From Arthrobacter liuii (GTDB lineage Bacteria; Actinomycetota; Actinomycetes; Actinomycetales; Micrococcaceae): DNA of 64,000 nt. Both the position numbers and the translations under genes were made by a program. The notes under the pieces are model-generated. The model ran no database searches, was not told the DNA's origin, and worked only from the letters and a program-made list of their open reading frames with translations. Positions 9,308-18,853 of this stretch are shown in pieces. The stretch is from contig NZ_BMFW01000003.1 of assembly GCF_014639275.1 (NCBI RefSeq), positions 1 to 64,000 on the forward strand. Reading direction: 5' to 3'. Every line of letters starts with the position of its first letter. The stretch's first letter is position 1.

Positions 9308-10977
9308 TGGCTTCGGTAAAAGATCGAAATGCCTCGGCCTGGCTGCTGCCTCCCGTGCCCGGAACAAATCATGCCATGCGCGCCAACATGGCGCAGTTTC
9401 GTGACGAGGATGAGGTCGACGTAGTGATCGTCGGCTGTGGTGCGGGCGGCTCAACCCTGCTTCAGCGCCTGGCTCGCGCTGGCTGGAAGGCTGTGGCCTT
9501 GGACGCTGGCCCGTTTTGGGACCCGGAACGTGACTGGGTGAGCGACGAAGCAGGCTCGCACCACCTGTACTGGACCGAACCCCGGATCATTTCCGGAGAT
9601 GATCCGGTACCGCTCGGTTCGAATAACTCCGGGAGGGGAGTGGGCGGCTCCATGGTGCACTACGCCGGTTACACGCCCAGGTTCCATCCCAGTGACTTTC
9701 ATACCTACAGCGCCGATGGCGTGGGTGCCGACTGGCCGCTCGAGTATGGGGAACTCAAAGCCTATTACGAGGACATCGAGGGGGAACTGCCCGTAGCCGG
9801 AGAGCACTGGCCGTGGGGCGACCCACACTCGTATCCTCACAGCCCCCACCCCGTTTCGGGCAACGGTGAATTATTCCTTCGGGGGGCGCTGGCGTCCGGC
9901 ATAACGGCCAAGGTTGGCCCGGTCGCGATCTCCAACGGCCGCTTCGGCAACCGCCCGCACTGCATTTACCGCGGTTTCTGCCTCCAGGGTTGCAAGGTCA
10001 ACGCCAAAGCGTCACCACTGGTCACCCATATCCCCGATGCCCTGCACCACGGGGCGGAGGTTCGGGCCGACTCGATGGTCACCAGGATCGAAATAGACGA
10101 CAGAACGGGCAAGGCCACCGGAGTGCATTACGTCCGGCACGGACGGGCCCGCTTCCAACGTGCCCGGATCGTCGCCGTCGCCGGTTATTCCATCGAGACA
10201 CCGCGCTTGTTGCTCAACTCCGCCTGTAAACGTTTCCCGGCGGGGCTATGCAATGACTTCGACCAAGTGGGGCGATACCTGATGGTCCAGGGGGCACCCC
10301 AGACGGCCGGCAGGTTCGAGTCTGAGGTGCGAATGTGGAAGGCCCCACCGCCGGAAGTCAGCTCTGAGGACTTCTACGAAACCGACCCGTCCAAACCCTA
10401 CAAGCGCGGGTTCTCCATACAGACGGTATCGCCGCTGCCCATCACGTGGGCAGAGCACGTCGCTGCGCAGGGACATTGGGGGGGAAAGCTGCGTGAATAC
10501 ATGAGCGACTACGTGCACTGGGCCTGTCTGGGAGCGTTGTGCGAATTCTTACCGCAGCCCGACAACCGTGTAACGCTCAGTTCGGAAAAGGACAGGAATT
10601 CAATGCCAGTCGCGCATTTCCACTACTCCCAATGTGACAATGACCGCCAGCTGATGGAGGCGGCCCAGGGAGCCATGGAGAAGATCCTCTATGGTGCAGG
10701 CGCCGAGGAAGTCATCACCATTAAACGCTTTGCCCATCTTGTGGGCGGTGCGCGAATGGCCGCCGACGAACAACGCGGCGTTGTCGACGCCGACTGCCGC
10801 AGCTTCGCCGTACCTAACCTCTACATCACGGACGGAAGCGTATTGCCGACCCAGGGAAGCGCCAACCCGGCACTAACCATCATGGCCGTCACGGCCCGCG
10901 CCGCGAATCGATTGATCGCGGGCGGTGCCGGCAAAGCCACCAAAACCACACAGCCCGCACGTCCAGCCACTGCTTAG
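9307..10977 (+). CDS. GMC-family flavoprotein oxidoreductase (gluconate 2-dehydrogenase-like)
   Basis: A 556-residue FAD enzyme. The dinucleotide site VVIVGCGAGGSTLLQRLA is at about 39-56, GGSMVHYAGYTPRF follows, and the cysteine cluster CIYRGFCLQGCK is typical of gluconate/sorbitol dehydrogenase flavoproteins. The C-terminal HLVGGARMA and TQGSANPALTIMA carry the GMC active-site His and Asn. It likely oxidises a sugar or sugar acid and hands electrons to the respiratory chain via the small subunit upstream. There is no signal peptide and no cytochrome c subunit nearby. Assignment to the family is firm; gluconate as substrate is inferred from the partner subunit. Confidence 0.9.
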   Translation: MASVKDRNASAWLLPPVPGTNHAMRANMAQFRDEDEVDVVIVGCGAGGSTLLQRLARAGWKAVALDAGPFWDPERDWVSDEAGSHHLYWTEPRIISGDDPVPLGSNNSGRGVGGSMVHYAGYTPRFHPSDFHTYSADGVGADWPLEYGELKAYYEDIEGELPVAGEHWPWGDPHSYPHSPHPVSGNGELFLRGALASGITAKVGPVAISNGRFGNRPHCIYRGFCLQGCKVNAKASPLVTHIPDALHHGAEVRADSMVTRIEIDDRTGKATGVHYVRHGRARFQRARIVAVAGYSIETPRLLLNSACKRFPAGLCNDFDQVGRYLMVQGAPQTAGRFESEVRMWKAPPPEVSSEDFYETDPSKPYKRGFSIQTVSPLPITWAEHVAAQGHWGGKLREYMSDYVHWACLGALCEFLPQPDNRVTLSSEKDRNSMPVAHFHYSQCDNDRQLMEAAQGAMEKILYGAGAEEVITIKRFAHLVGGARMAADEQRGVVDADCRSFAVPNLYITDGSVLPTQGSANPALTIMAVTARAANRLIAGGAGKATKTTQPARPATA

Positions 10978-11021
10978 CAAATGAACAAACAACGGCAAAA
11001 GAGACCGAACGTCAGCTAGTT

Positions 11022-11043
11022 CCTTTGCGGAGATCGCAAAAGG
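11022..11043. promoter_or_regulatory. Stem-loop or operator-like repeat after the GMC gene
   Basis: CCTTTGCG-GAGAT-CGCAAAAGG forms an 8-bp stem. It resembles the regulon element but the TTGC and GCAA half-sites are seven rather than six bases apart, and no T-run follows. It could be an internal operator before the dehydratase gene, a processing site or an attenuating stem-loop. Confidence 0.35.
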
Positions 11044-11155
11044 GAGCTGCGGCGAAGCCCCCGCCTCCAGGAGATGGTTTGCGCATGGTGCACATTGCCG
11101 CCGGCGGAGCCAAAGCAGAATGGCAGGAAACCTTCCCAAACAAGAAAGGCTGACC

Positions 11156-12277
11156 ATGCCGGCCACTCGAACTAAATCCGATCCGGCCCTCACCGGCCTG
11201 GACGTCGGCACCTACACAATTCCCACCGACAGCCCGGAGGCAGACGGCACTTTCGCCTGGGATTCCACTACGGTTGTGGTGGTCCGTGCCCGGGCCGGCG
11301 ACCGCGAGGGGCTCGGCTGGACGTATGCACCACCCTCCTGCTCAAAGCTGATCACAGAACTGCTTGAGCCAGCCGTTTCCGGACGGTGTGTCTGGGACAC
11401 AACAGGCGCGGCCCTTTCGATGTTGAGGGCCGTACGAAATACCGGCCGGAGTGGGCTTGCTGGCTACGCCATCTCGGCGGTGGACTGTGCCTTATGGGAT
11501 CTGAAGGCACGTTTGCTTGACCTTCCCCTGTTCCGCCTCCTGGGAGCGGCGCGCGACAAGATCAACATTTATGGCAGCGGCGGGTTCACCACCTACTCCC
11601 GTCAACAACTGGAGGACCAGCTCACCGGCTGGGTCCACGGTCAGCAGATCCCTCGAGTGAAAATAAAGATTGGTCAGGACAACGGAAATGACATCCCGCG
11701 GGATTTGCAGCGCATCTTCCAGGCACGCAGCATCATCGGGAACGGCGCAGAACTGTTCGTCGACGCCAACGGGGCCTACACGGCGAAACAAGCCGTCAGG
11801 GTTTTCGAAGCGGCTCAGGAATCCCGGCTCGCGTGGTTTGAAGAGCCGGTGTCCTCCGACCACCTACTCGGACTGCGGACCGTTAAGGAGGCAATAACTG
11901 CCGACGTTGCCGCGGGGGAATACGGTACTGACTTGTTCTACTTCCAGCGGTTATGCCAAGCCGAGGCCGTGGACTGCGTTCAGCTGGACGTCTCACGCTG
12001 CGGCGGCATCACCCAATGGCTGCGGATAGCCGCTGCGGTGGCAGCGTATGGACTTCAGGTGTCCGGCCACTGCGCACCGAACCTGAGCGCTCCCGTTGCT
12101 GCCGCGACAGAAAACTTTCGGCATCTGGAGTGGTTCCACGACCACGTGCGGATCGAACGGACGTTCTTTGATGGGACCTTGGACCCCAGCGGCGGCGCTA
12201 TCGCACCCGATGCAGGCTCGCCGGGCAACGGGCTGACCTTCCGCGGCGCCGCCGTCGAAAAGTACCGGGTGGGTTAG
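11156..12277 (+). CDS. Enolase-superfamily (mandelate racemase/MLE) dehydratase
   Basis: A 373-residue member of the mandelate racemase/muconate-lactonizing group. The catalytic lysine region is PRVKIKIG, the metal ligands are in LFVDANGAY, WFEEPVSSD and AGEYGTD, and the distal His is in SGHCAPNLSAP. Members with these features abstract an alpha-proton from a carboxylate and often dehydrate sugar acids such as galactonate, gluconate or arabonate. As last gene of the GH15-GMC operon it fits dehydration of the sugar acid made upstream to a 2-keto-3-deoxy acid. The ATG at 11156 is preferred over the in-frame ATG at 11120 because GAAAGG precedes it. A related fragment survives in the scar at 47903-47995. 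Confidence 0.87.
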   Translation: MPATRTKSDPALTGLDVGTYTIPTDSPEADGTFAWDSTTVVVVRARAGDREGLGWTYAPPSCSKLITELLEPAVSGRCVWDTTGAALSMLRAVRNTGRSGLAGYAISAVDCALWDLKARLLDLPLFRLLGAARDKINIYGSGGFTTYSRQQLEDQLTGWVHGQQIPRVKIKIGQDNGNDIPRDLQRIFQARSIIGNGAELFVDANGAYTAKQAVRVFEAAQESRLAWFEEPVSSDHLLGLRTVKEAITADVAAGEYGTDLFYFQRLCQAEAVDCVQLDVSRCGGITQWLRIAAAVAAYGLQVSGHCAPNLSAPVAAATENFRHLEWFHDHVRIERTFFDGTLDPSGGAIAPDAGSPGNGLTFRGAAVEKYRVG

Positions 12278-12356
12278 ACAAGCCCGGCGGACGACGCTCG
12301 TCCCCTTCTGACTCGCTGCTCCTTCCTCCCGGGCGGACCTATTCGTGGATTGCTCT

Positions 12357-12390
12357 CAGATCACCGGCCAAACTGACGGCCGGTGATCTG
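12357..12390. terminator. Strong stem-loop after the GH15 operon
   Basis: CAGATCACCGGCC and GGCCGGTGATCTG form a perfect 13-bp stem with an 8-base loop, 80 bases after the dehydratase stop. No T-run follows, which is common for actinobacterial terminators. It likely ends the operon begun at 4869. Confidence 0.7.
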
Positions 12391-12811
12391 CGTGCCTCTG
12401 GGAGATCGAAGAACATGACACCTTCTTTGAGCCACGAGCGAGGGCGCCTATTCCAAGGGAGTCTTCTTCGTGATTTCTGACTGTTCGTGGCATTCTCTGC
12501 CCCTTGGGATTGAAGCCCGTGCTAGTCTCCTTCGGTCCGGTAGCGAGGCCTCGGCCTTAACGGCTATCCTCCCACTAGGGGCATTTCGCGTCTTGGCCGC
12601 AAGCCCTGAACCGCGCAGGCGAAGCAGGGCCCAATCATGCATATGGACACAAAGAAACGACTCAGCGGTTATGCGGCTTCCTCTAGTAATGGTCCCAACC
12701 GTGTTTCCCGGAGGGCGCAATCAACTATGCCGCCGTATTGACGCTTCCGCGAGCCATCCATCCATAACGGTCCGGCCAGGGCGGTTCTTCAACGCCTGGC
12801 CCGTGCTCTCG
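12391..12811. other. Intergenic stretch between convergent transcripts
   Basis: About 420 bases between the plus-strand operon and the minus-strand pyruvate-oxidase gene. Several short frames are open on both strands but none shows a ribosome binding site plus recognisable sequence. I see nothing I can name. Confidence 0.4.
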
Positions 12812-14647
12812 TTAGCGTTCTTCCCCGTCGTCGGCTTGGCCAAGGTGAAGTTTCCCTTTAACGCGTTCAATTCCTTCGGTAAGGAGGGCCTTGGCCGAGT
12901 CGCGCACCACGTCGACCCCGTCAGGGTCTTTCTTGAGTAGTGCCTCCGCAGTGTGCTTCGCGAACTCGAGGGTGATGTGCGGGGGAAGGGGCGGTACGTT
13001 CTTGCTTGTGTAGGCATCAATGACGGTGACCCCCTGGTGCGCGAATGCCGTGTCCCAGGCGCCGGGGACCTCGTCGTCTGTTTTGACGCGAATGCCGCGG
13101 AAGCCAAGCAACTCCGCCCACCCCGCGTAGTCTACTGACTGAACGTCCTGGGAGGTGGACCATACAGGGTTAGCATCCTCGGTGCGCATTTCCCAGGAGA
13201 CTTGTGTGAGGTCGTTATTGTGCAGAATCAGGATGATCAGCTGGGGGTCCTCCCAGTCCCGCAAGTACTTTTTGATCGTGATCAGTTCGTTCATGCCGAG
13301 CATCTGGAAGGCGCCGTCGCCGATGGTGCAGATTACGGATCGGTCGGAATAGGCGAATTTTGCGGCTGTAGCGTACGGCATGGCGGCGAGCATGCTGGCA
13401 AGCCTTCCGGAAAGATCACCAAGCATCCCGCGGCGAAGTCTGATGTGGTGGCCGTACCAGTCTGCCGTGGAACCGGCGTCCGCCGTGACGATGGCGCGCG
13501 GCGGCAGGCGCTTGTTGAGTTCATGGTAGACGCGCCGGGGGTTGACGCCGTCTTTGTAGGTCAGCATCGCCTGTGCTTCCATCTCACCTTCCCACTCCAG
13601 CATCTCCTCGGCGACGGTGTTCTGCCAGGAGAGGTCGGTTTTCTGGACCAGATGCGGGATGAGCGCGCTAAGGGTTGCCCTCACATCACCCCACAAGTTG
13701 AGTTCGGTGGGATAGCGCAGCCCCATTTGCTCGGGCTTAAGGTCGATCTGGATCGCTCGCGCCTGGCCGCTCTTCGGCAGGAATTGGCTGTAGGGATAGT
13801 TTGTGCCGAGAAATACGAGAGTGTCGCAACCGCTCATTTGATGGGCACTGGGCAGGGAACCCAGGAGGCCGAGCTGCTGGGAATGGTGCGGCACGTCGGA
13901 GGGAATAACCTGTTTCGCGCGTAGGGCCGTGATCAGGCCGGCCCCGCAGAGTTCTGCGGCCTTTAGGACCTCATGGGTGGCCCCATTCGCCCCGTGGCCG
14001 ACGACGAACGTGACTTTACTGCCCGCATTGATGATGTTTGCTGCCTTCTGGATCTCAGTTTGCGGGGGGACGATTGAGATGGACGGCGCAACAGCGCTGG
14101 AGCGCGATACCCAGTTCTGGGGGGCAAGCTCGGGCATCTTCATTCCCTGCACATCGTGGGGAAAGATGATCACGGCAGGACCCAGCCTGACTTTGGCGGT
14201 ACGGAAAGCAGTGTCCACGACGGCCTGAGCCTGCTCCGGGGAGACGATCGTCTGGACATAGACTGCGACGTCCGCAAGAGTGCGTTCGAGATTGCTCTCC
14301 TGCTGCGTGAAGGTACCCAACGCGTTGAGCCCCTGCTGGCCAACGATCGCCACGACAGGCTGATTGTCCATCTGCGCGTCATAGAGACCGTTGAGCATGT
14401 GGAAAGCACCGGGACTGGAGGTGGCAACGCATACGCCCACCTCACCGGTGAACTTGGCGTGCGCGGTGGCCATCAACGAACAGATCTCCTCATGCGTCGG
14501 GCGCACATACTTCAGGCCTGCTTCAGCGCGTTGGGCTTTTTCCAGGGCACCATCGAACTCGCCAATCCCGTCGCCAGGAAACGCGAAGATACGGCTGACA
14601 CCCCAATCCCTCACGCGTTGGACCACAAAATCGCTGACAGTTGCCAT
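12812..14647 (-). CDS. ThDP-dependent enzyme of pyruvate oxidase type
   Basis: A 611-residue three-domain ThDP enzyme: PYR domain (about 1-170) with the conserved Glu in RPTHEEICSLMATAHAK, central domain (about 190-330), and PP domain with the cofactor motif GDGAFQMLGMNELITIKKY...NND. It resembles the PoxB-like branch annotated as thiamine-pyrophosphate-requiring protein, which converts pyruvate to acetate and CO2 with electrons passed to quinone. Acetolactate synthase-type activity is the alternative. The ATG at 14647 follows AGGAGGA; the frame is open 13 codons further without a site. It lies behind a small membrane protein, and the shared promoter region carries a TTGC-N6-GCAA element. It would take pyruvate from the sugar-acid route. 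Confidence 0.85.
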   Translation of the reverse strand: MATVSDFVVQRVRDWGVSRIFAFPGDGIGEFDGALEKAQRAEAGLKYVRPTHEEICSLMATAHAKFTGEVGVCVATSSPGAFHMLNGLYDAQMDNQPVVAIVGQQGLNALGTFTQQESNLERTLADVAVYVQTIVSPEQAQAVVDTAFRTAKVRLGPAVIIFPHDVQGMKMPELAPQNWVSRSSAVAPSISIVPPQTEIQKAANIINAGSKVTFVVGHGANGATHEVLKAAELCGAGLITALRAKQVIPSDVPHHSQQLGLLGSLPSAHQMSGCDTLVFLGTNYPYSQFLPKSGQARAIQIDLKPEQMGLRYPTELNLWGDVRATLSALIPHLVQKTDLSWQNTVAEEMLEWEGEMEAQAMLTYKDGVNPRRVYHELNKRLPPRAIVTADAGSTADWYGHHIRLRRGMLGDLSGRLASMLAAMPYATAAKFAYSDRSVICTIGDGAFQMLGMNELITIKKYLRDWEDPQLIILILHNNDLTQVSWEMRTEDANPVWSTSQDVQSVDYAGWAELLGFRGIRVKTDDEVPGAWDTAFAHQGVTVIDAYTSKNVPPLPPHITLEFAKHTAEALLKKDPDGVDVVRDSAKALLTEGIERVKGKLHLGQADDGEER

Positions 14648-14742
14648 GGTTCTTCCTCCTGCTTTTGGTATTGGCCGAAGGGTCATCGTGACCAGTTCGG
14701 CCTAACTGAGGACCAGCGGCGCGCCCACCGTGGTGTTGTTGT

Positions 14743-14961
14743 TCAGCTGCCGCTCCGGACAGCAGCTGCCGCGAGGATGAAGCCGGTGATCACAGAAGCG
14801 GCGCATAATATCCAGAGCATGCCTATCTGTCCGCTTTTCTCCCGAACGATCCGGGGCCCGGCGGTGGAAGCCACACCGGCCCGGACCAGTGCGGTGCCCG
14901 CGCTGACGACGGCAACTGTCCAGCACAGCCACTGGATGAAGGCTGTTGAACCTTGGTCCAT
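14743..14961 (-). CDS. Small two-segment membrane protein
   Basis: A 72-residue protein with two membrane segments (about 8-30 and 48-68). The ATG has a GGGAGG site three bases before it. It ends about 100 bases before the pyruvate-oxidase-type gene on the same strand and probably shares its transcript. Function unknown. The frame is open further upstream, but the DNA there contains the operator-like element, which supports the start chosen. Confidence 0.6.
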   Translation of the reverse strand: MDQGSTAFIQWLCWTVAVVSAGTALVRAGVASTAGPRIVREKSGQIGMLWILCAASVITGFILAAAAVRSGS

Positions 14962-15030
14962 GATCCTCCCTTTCCGAAAGGGGCATTCGACGGCAGGGTG
15001 CAGGCCGAGATTCCTTGCTTCAACGCTACC

Positions 15031-15046
15031 ATTGCGGGAACGCAAA
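15031..15046. promoter_or_regulatory. Operator-like inverted repeat before the pyruvate-oxidase operon
   Basis: ATTGC-GGGAAC-GCAAA, a perfect TTGC-N6-GCAA element about 70 bases upstream of the small membrane protein start. It links the ThDP enzyme to the MarR regulon. Confidence 0.62.
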
Positions 15047-15508
15047 GGAAATGACTTCATGTCATCCCGGACCGCGACACCCGATCATCCGCTTATTCCT
15101 CGTCCGGGTTCCAGGACCGCAGTACTTGGAGAACCGCAGTGCCCGCACCTTGATTTTCTCGAGCCTGATTCTCCGGGGCGTTCCGACGGCAGCACAAGTG
15201 GTGATCCAGAACGATAGGTTGCTGATCATCATTTGATTCCTGATTCCCCGGCAGCCCCGGTGACCGTCCTATGACATGCGGTGGTGTCCGGATTTTTGAT
15301 CGAAGCGACCGCTTGGCGATGGTTGCCGATGGGGGCGCTCCGGCGCGTCATCTGGGCCTTCGCCTTCCACCGGCGGGCTGGGCCCGCTGGCTCCGTGACG
15401 TGGGCAGCGAAGTGGACGGAGAGACCTTGGGGCAGGGGCGGCCGGGTCACGAGGACACGTGTCCCAGAGCGACTGGCCCCACTGGTGCCCGTCCAGGTCC
15501 TTCACCCG
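15047..15508. other. Intergenic stretch with unassigned short frames
   Basis: Between the pyruvate-oxidase promoter region and the end of the FAD oxidoreductase. A 52-codon plus-strand frame from the ATG at 15059, with AAAGGA eight bases before it, is the best small-gene candidate. A 73-codon minus-strand frame (15229-15450) is also open. Neither resembles a family I know. A short inverted repeat ATGAC-TTCAT-GTCAT lies at 15051-15065. Confidence 0.3.
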
Positions 15509-17004
15509 CTACCTTCCCAGGTCATCCCTCGCCTGCTTCCCCGGCGGCAACGTCCGGTACGTGAGTTCCGGTGAGGGGAGTCCGAACTCTCGTTTAAGCG
15601 CGGATTGTGCGGCGTACCAACCGCACAGGCCGTGGACTGAGGGCCCCGGTGGGGTTGAGGATGAACATAGATGGACACCTTTTGCCGGTGTCCGCCAAGG
15701 GTCGGATGAGATTACCGGGCGTTTGAGTAGTTGACGGGCTGACAGTGCCCCTGCAGAGAAGTCGCCTCCAACGTAGTTCGGGTCGTATTGGCTGTATTGG
15801 TGGGCCGTGATGGAGTGCGCGGCCAGGATGACGTCACGGAAGCCCGGCGCGAATTGTTCGACCCGCCGGATGATCGTTTCTGTCGTGTCCACAGTCGAGC
15901 CCGCAGGGACGTGGGTGTAGGTCCACAGGATGTGATATCCGCAGGGGGCGCGGCTGCTGTCCAGGATCGACGGTTGACAGGCAAGGACAAAGGGCCGTCG
16001 GGGATGCCCTCCGGACGCTACCTCGGCCTCCGCCCGCGACATCTGGGCCCTGGTTCCGCCCAAGTGCACCGTGGGGGCGGCGGCAAGGGCAGGGTTGGCC
16101 CACGGTACCGGCCCTGACAGGGCGAAGTCGACCTTACTGACCCCATTTCCGTACCGGAACGAGGCAAGTCTACGCAGGTAGCGTGTGGGAAGTTCGGCTG
16201 CGGCGATCTGGGCAAGTCCCGCTGCGGAGAGGTCCAAAAGAACGGCCTTAGGCCGGGAGCCATCGCGGACTTCAGCCAGGCCGGTGATGGGGGAGTCAAG
16301 GACTATCTCACCGCCATGGTTCAGCAGGTCCTCCGCCATGGCGTTGGCGATTGACTGGGATCCGCCGACGGGGAGCGGCCAGCCGCCCGCATGGGCGTGC
16401 GCGCCCAACAACATCGCTGTGCCGCTGGTCGCCGGCCCTGGCAGCGACCCGATGCAGTGGGCGCTGACACCGGTGATCATGGCTGGGGCGATGTCACCTT
16501 GGAAGCGCGCGTTCCACCAAGGCCCGCCCTGTTCCAGGGTCCTGGCCGCGTAGAGGAGTGATCCGAGGCGGTCCCGGGGATGCGCAGCAGTTGGTGCATG
16601 GTGAGGTCAGTGATTCCGTTGACCCGTTCAACGAGGGGTTTGAACAGCCGACGGTAACGCTCGCCGTCAGGGCCCAAGCCCTCAGCTGTTCGGGGGAGGC
16701 CGCGGTAAGCGATCCCAGCTGTGTCTGCGTCCACTGCATGGGCGTAGGAGATTTCGGGAACCCGGAGCTCAATGCGCTTTTCAAGTTCAAAGGCCCGGAA
16801 GAAAGGGCTGGCAAGGGCCATGGGGTGGACAGCTGAACAAACGTCATGCAGGAACCCGGGCAACGTCAGCTCTGATGTCCTGGTGCCACCCCCGACCGTC
16901 CGGCTTCCCTCAATCATTCGCACTTTAAGCCCAGCCCGCGCCAAGGTTACGGCAGCAGCCAGCCCGTCAGGCCGCGCCCCCACAACCACGGCGTCAGGCT
17001 TCAC
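15509..17004 (-). pseudogene. Phytoene-dehydrogenase-like FAD oxidoreductase, frameshifted
   Basis: The N-terminal frame (GTG at 17004) reads DAVVVGARPDGLAAAVTLAR, a GxGxxG FAD site with one Gly replaced by Arg. It continues to LTMHQLLRIP near 16575. The rest (DRLGSLLYAARTLEQGG, then AHCIGSLPGPATSGTAMLLG and finally GVHLCSSSTPPGPSVHGLCG) is in another frame down to the stop at 15509. Rejoined, it is a typical COG1233-type oxidoreductase of about 500 residues. Frame loss occurs in or beside a CCCCGGG run, so a sequencing error is possible. The start overlaps the end of the trehalase gene, making it last in the ZIP-DUF-GH15 operon. The substrate is unknown. Confidence 0.8.
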
Positions 17005-18853
17005 GTTGACATTCCACAGACGGATTCCTCGCACCCGCCGGCCTGGCAGGGCTCACCTTTTTCGGGCTGGGCAGGGGAGTGTTGCTGTGTTTGGACCGGC
17101 CGTGGTGGAGTTGCAGGGCGCAGCGGATGAGGGGAAAGTGGCTGAAGGCCTGTGGGGTGTTGCCCAATTGCCGCTGGTTCTTGGGGTCCCATTCTTCGCT
17201 GAGCAGACCGACGTCGTTGCGGAGGCTGAGGAGGCGTTCGAAGAGTTCCTCCGCCTCGTTGCGCCGGTTGATTCCCAGCAGGGCGTCGACAAGCCAGAAC
17301 GAGCAGGCGAGGAAGACGCCTTCGGTGCCGGGCAGCCCATCGTTGCTGGCCTGTGGGTGATAGCGGAGGACGAACCCGTCTTCGGTGAGGTGCTGTTGGA
17401 TTGCCTCGACGGTGCCGACGACGCGGGGGTGATCGTGGGGCAGGAACCCTACGCGGGGGATCAGCAGGAGGCTTGCGTCGAGCTCTTTGCATCCGTAGGA
17501 CTGGATGAAGGTGTTGCGCTGGCTGTCGAAGCCGTGGGTCATGACGTCTTTGTGGATGGTGTCGCGCAGCGCCGCCCAGCGGTCCCCGGGGCCGGGCAGC
17601 CCGGATTGCCGGATTGCTTTGACCATCCGGTCCGCGGCGACCCAGGCCATGACTTTTGAGTGCGTGTTCTGCCGGCGGGGCCCGCCCATTTCCCAAAGCC
17701 CGTTGTCGGGTTTGTCCCATGCACCTTCGAGGTATTCCATGAGAGCCACCTGGATGTCCCAGGAATCATCGACAGTGTCCGGGAAGGCGGCGCGGGTGAG
17801 GGAAAGCCCGTCCAGGACCTCACCCCAAACATCGAGCTGCAGTTGTGGTGCGGCAGCATTTCCTGTCCGGACAGGTTTGGATCCTTCGAAGCCGGAGAGC
17901 CATGGCAGTTCCGTTTCGGGGAGCCGGCGGGTGCCGTCAATGCCGTACATGATTTGCAGGTCAGCGGGGTCGCCCGCAATCGCCCGCAGCAGCCATTCCC
18001 GCCAGGCCGCGGCTTCGTCCGTGTAGCCTCCGGCGAGCAGGGACTGCAGTGTCAGCGTCGCGTCGCGGAGCCAGCAGAAGCGATAGTCCCAGTTCCGGGT
18101 TCCACCGGGGTCTTCCGGCAGGGACGTGGTGGGCGCTGCGACGATACCGCCGGTGGGTGCGTAGATGAGTCCTTTGAGGGTGATGAGGGACCGTTCGACG
18201 GCGTCCTTGTACTTTCCTTCCATCGTGCTGCGGCCGATCCATTCCTTCCAAAAGTCCTCCGTTGTTCGGAGCGCCGCACTGGGGTCAGTTTGCCCCGGGG
18301 CTGGTTTTCTGCTGGGCAGCCAGCGCAGCACGAAGGGCACCTTTTCGCCGGCCCGGACGGTAAATTCGCTGACCGTGCGCATGTCGCGGCCTTCGAGTGG
18401 GGCCGCGGTGGTCAGATAGGCGGCGTCGGGGCCCGCGACGGCGCTTAAGCCATGGTCGTTGCGCCGGACCCAGGGCACGATGTGGCCGTAGTCAAACCGG
18501 AGGCATAGTTCGCCGTACATCTGCACGCTGCCGCTGAGGCCCTCAACGATACGCACCAGGTCGGCGGCGTCATCCCGAATAGGCATGAAGTCGGTGACCC
18601 TGACGTTTCCGCCGGCCGTTTCCCATTCGGTTTCCAGAATGAGGGTGCCTGGGCGGTACCGGCGGCTTGTGCACTTCTGCGACCCGGCGGGTGCCAGTAG
18701 CCACCGCCCAGCGGCCGGGGCGTCCAGCAAGGCTGCGAAGCAGGCCGGGGAGTCGAAATTGGGCAAGCACATCCAGTCGATTGACCCGCTGTTGCTGATC
18801 AGCGCGGCTGTGTGCAGGTCACCGAGGATTGCGTAATCACTGATGTCAGACAT
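16994..18853 (-). CDS. GH15 trehalase/glucoamylase-like enzyme, mycobacterial type
   Basis: A 619-residue cytoplasmic GH15 enzyme. The N-terminal beta domain starts ISDYAILGDLHTAALISNSG and SIDWMCLPNFDSPACFAALL. The barrel has GTRNWDYRFCWLRDATLTL, the acid-region PDNGLWEMGG and the base-region VGLLSEEWDPKNQRQLGNTP. This is the pattern of the trehalase described in mycobacteria, so trehalose cleavage to glucose is the best guess; short alpha-glucans are the alternative. The ATG follows AAAGGG and overlaps the upstream stop (TAATG). A third, heavily deleted relative lies at 47230-47903. No signal peptide. Confidence 0.9.
   Translation of the reverse strand: MSDISDYAILGDLHTAALISNSGSIDWMCLPNFDSPACFAALLDAPAAGRWLLAPAGSQKCTSRRYRPGTLILETEWETAGGNVRVTDFMPIRDDAADLVRIVEGLSGSVQMYGELCLRFDYGHIVPWVRRNDHGLSAVAGPDAAYLTTAAPLEGRDMRTVSEFTVRAGEKVPFVLRWLPSRKPAPGQTDPSAALRTTEDFWKEWIGRSTMEGKYKDAVERSLITLKGLIYAPTGGIVAAPTTSLPEDPGGTRNWDYRFCWLRDATLTLQSLLAGGYTDEAAAWREWLLRAIAGDPADLQIMYGIDGTRRLPETELPWLSGFEGSKPVRTGNAAAPQLQLDVWGEVLDGLSLTRAAFPDTVDDSWDIQVALMEYLEGAWDKPDNGLWEMGGPRRQNTHSKVMAWVAADRMVKAIRQSGLPGPGDRWAALRDTIHKDVMTHGFDSQRNTFIQSYGCKELDASLLLIPRVGFLPHDHPRVVGTVEAIQQHLTEDGFVLRYHPQASNDGLPGTEGVFLACSFWLVDALLGINRRNEAEELFERLLSLRNDVGLLSEEWDPKNQRQLGNTPQAFSHFPLIRCALQLHHGRSKHSNTPLPSPKKVSPARPAGARNPSVECQREA

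Noticed and set aside
14156..15217. Plus-strand frame of 353 codons opposite the pyruvate-oxidase gene
   Set aside because: Mostly antisense to a conserved ThDP enzyme; only its last 52 codons lie in free DNA and are noted as a weak candidate.
15229..15450. 73-codon minus-strand frame as a small gene
   Set aside because: Composition is plausible but there is no ribosome site or family resemblance.
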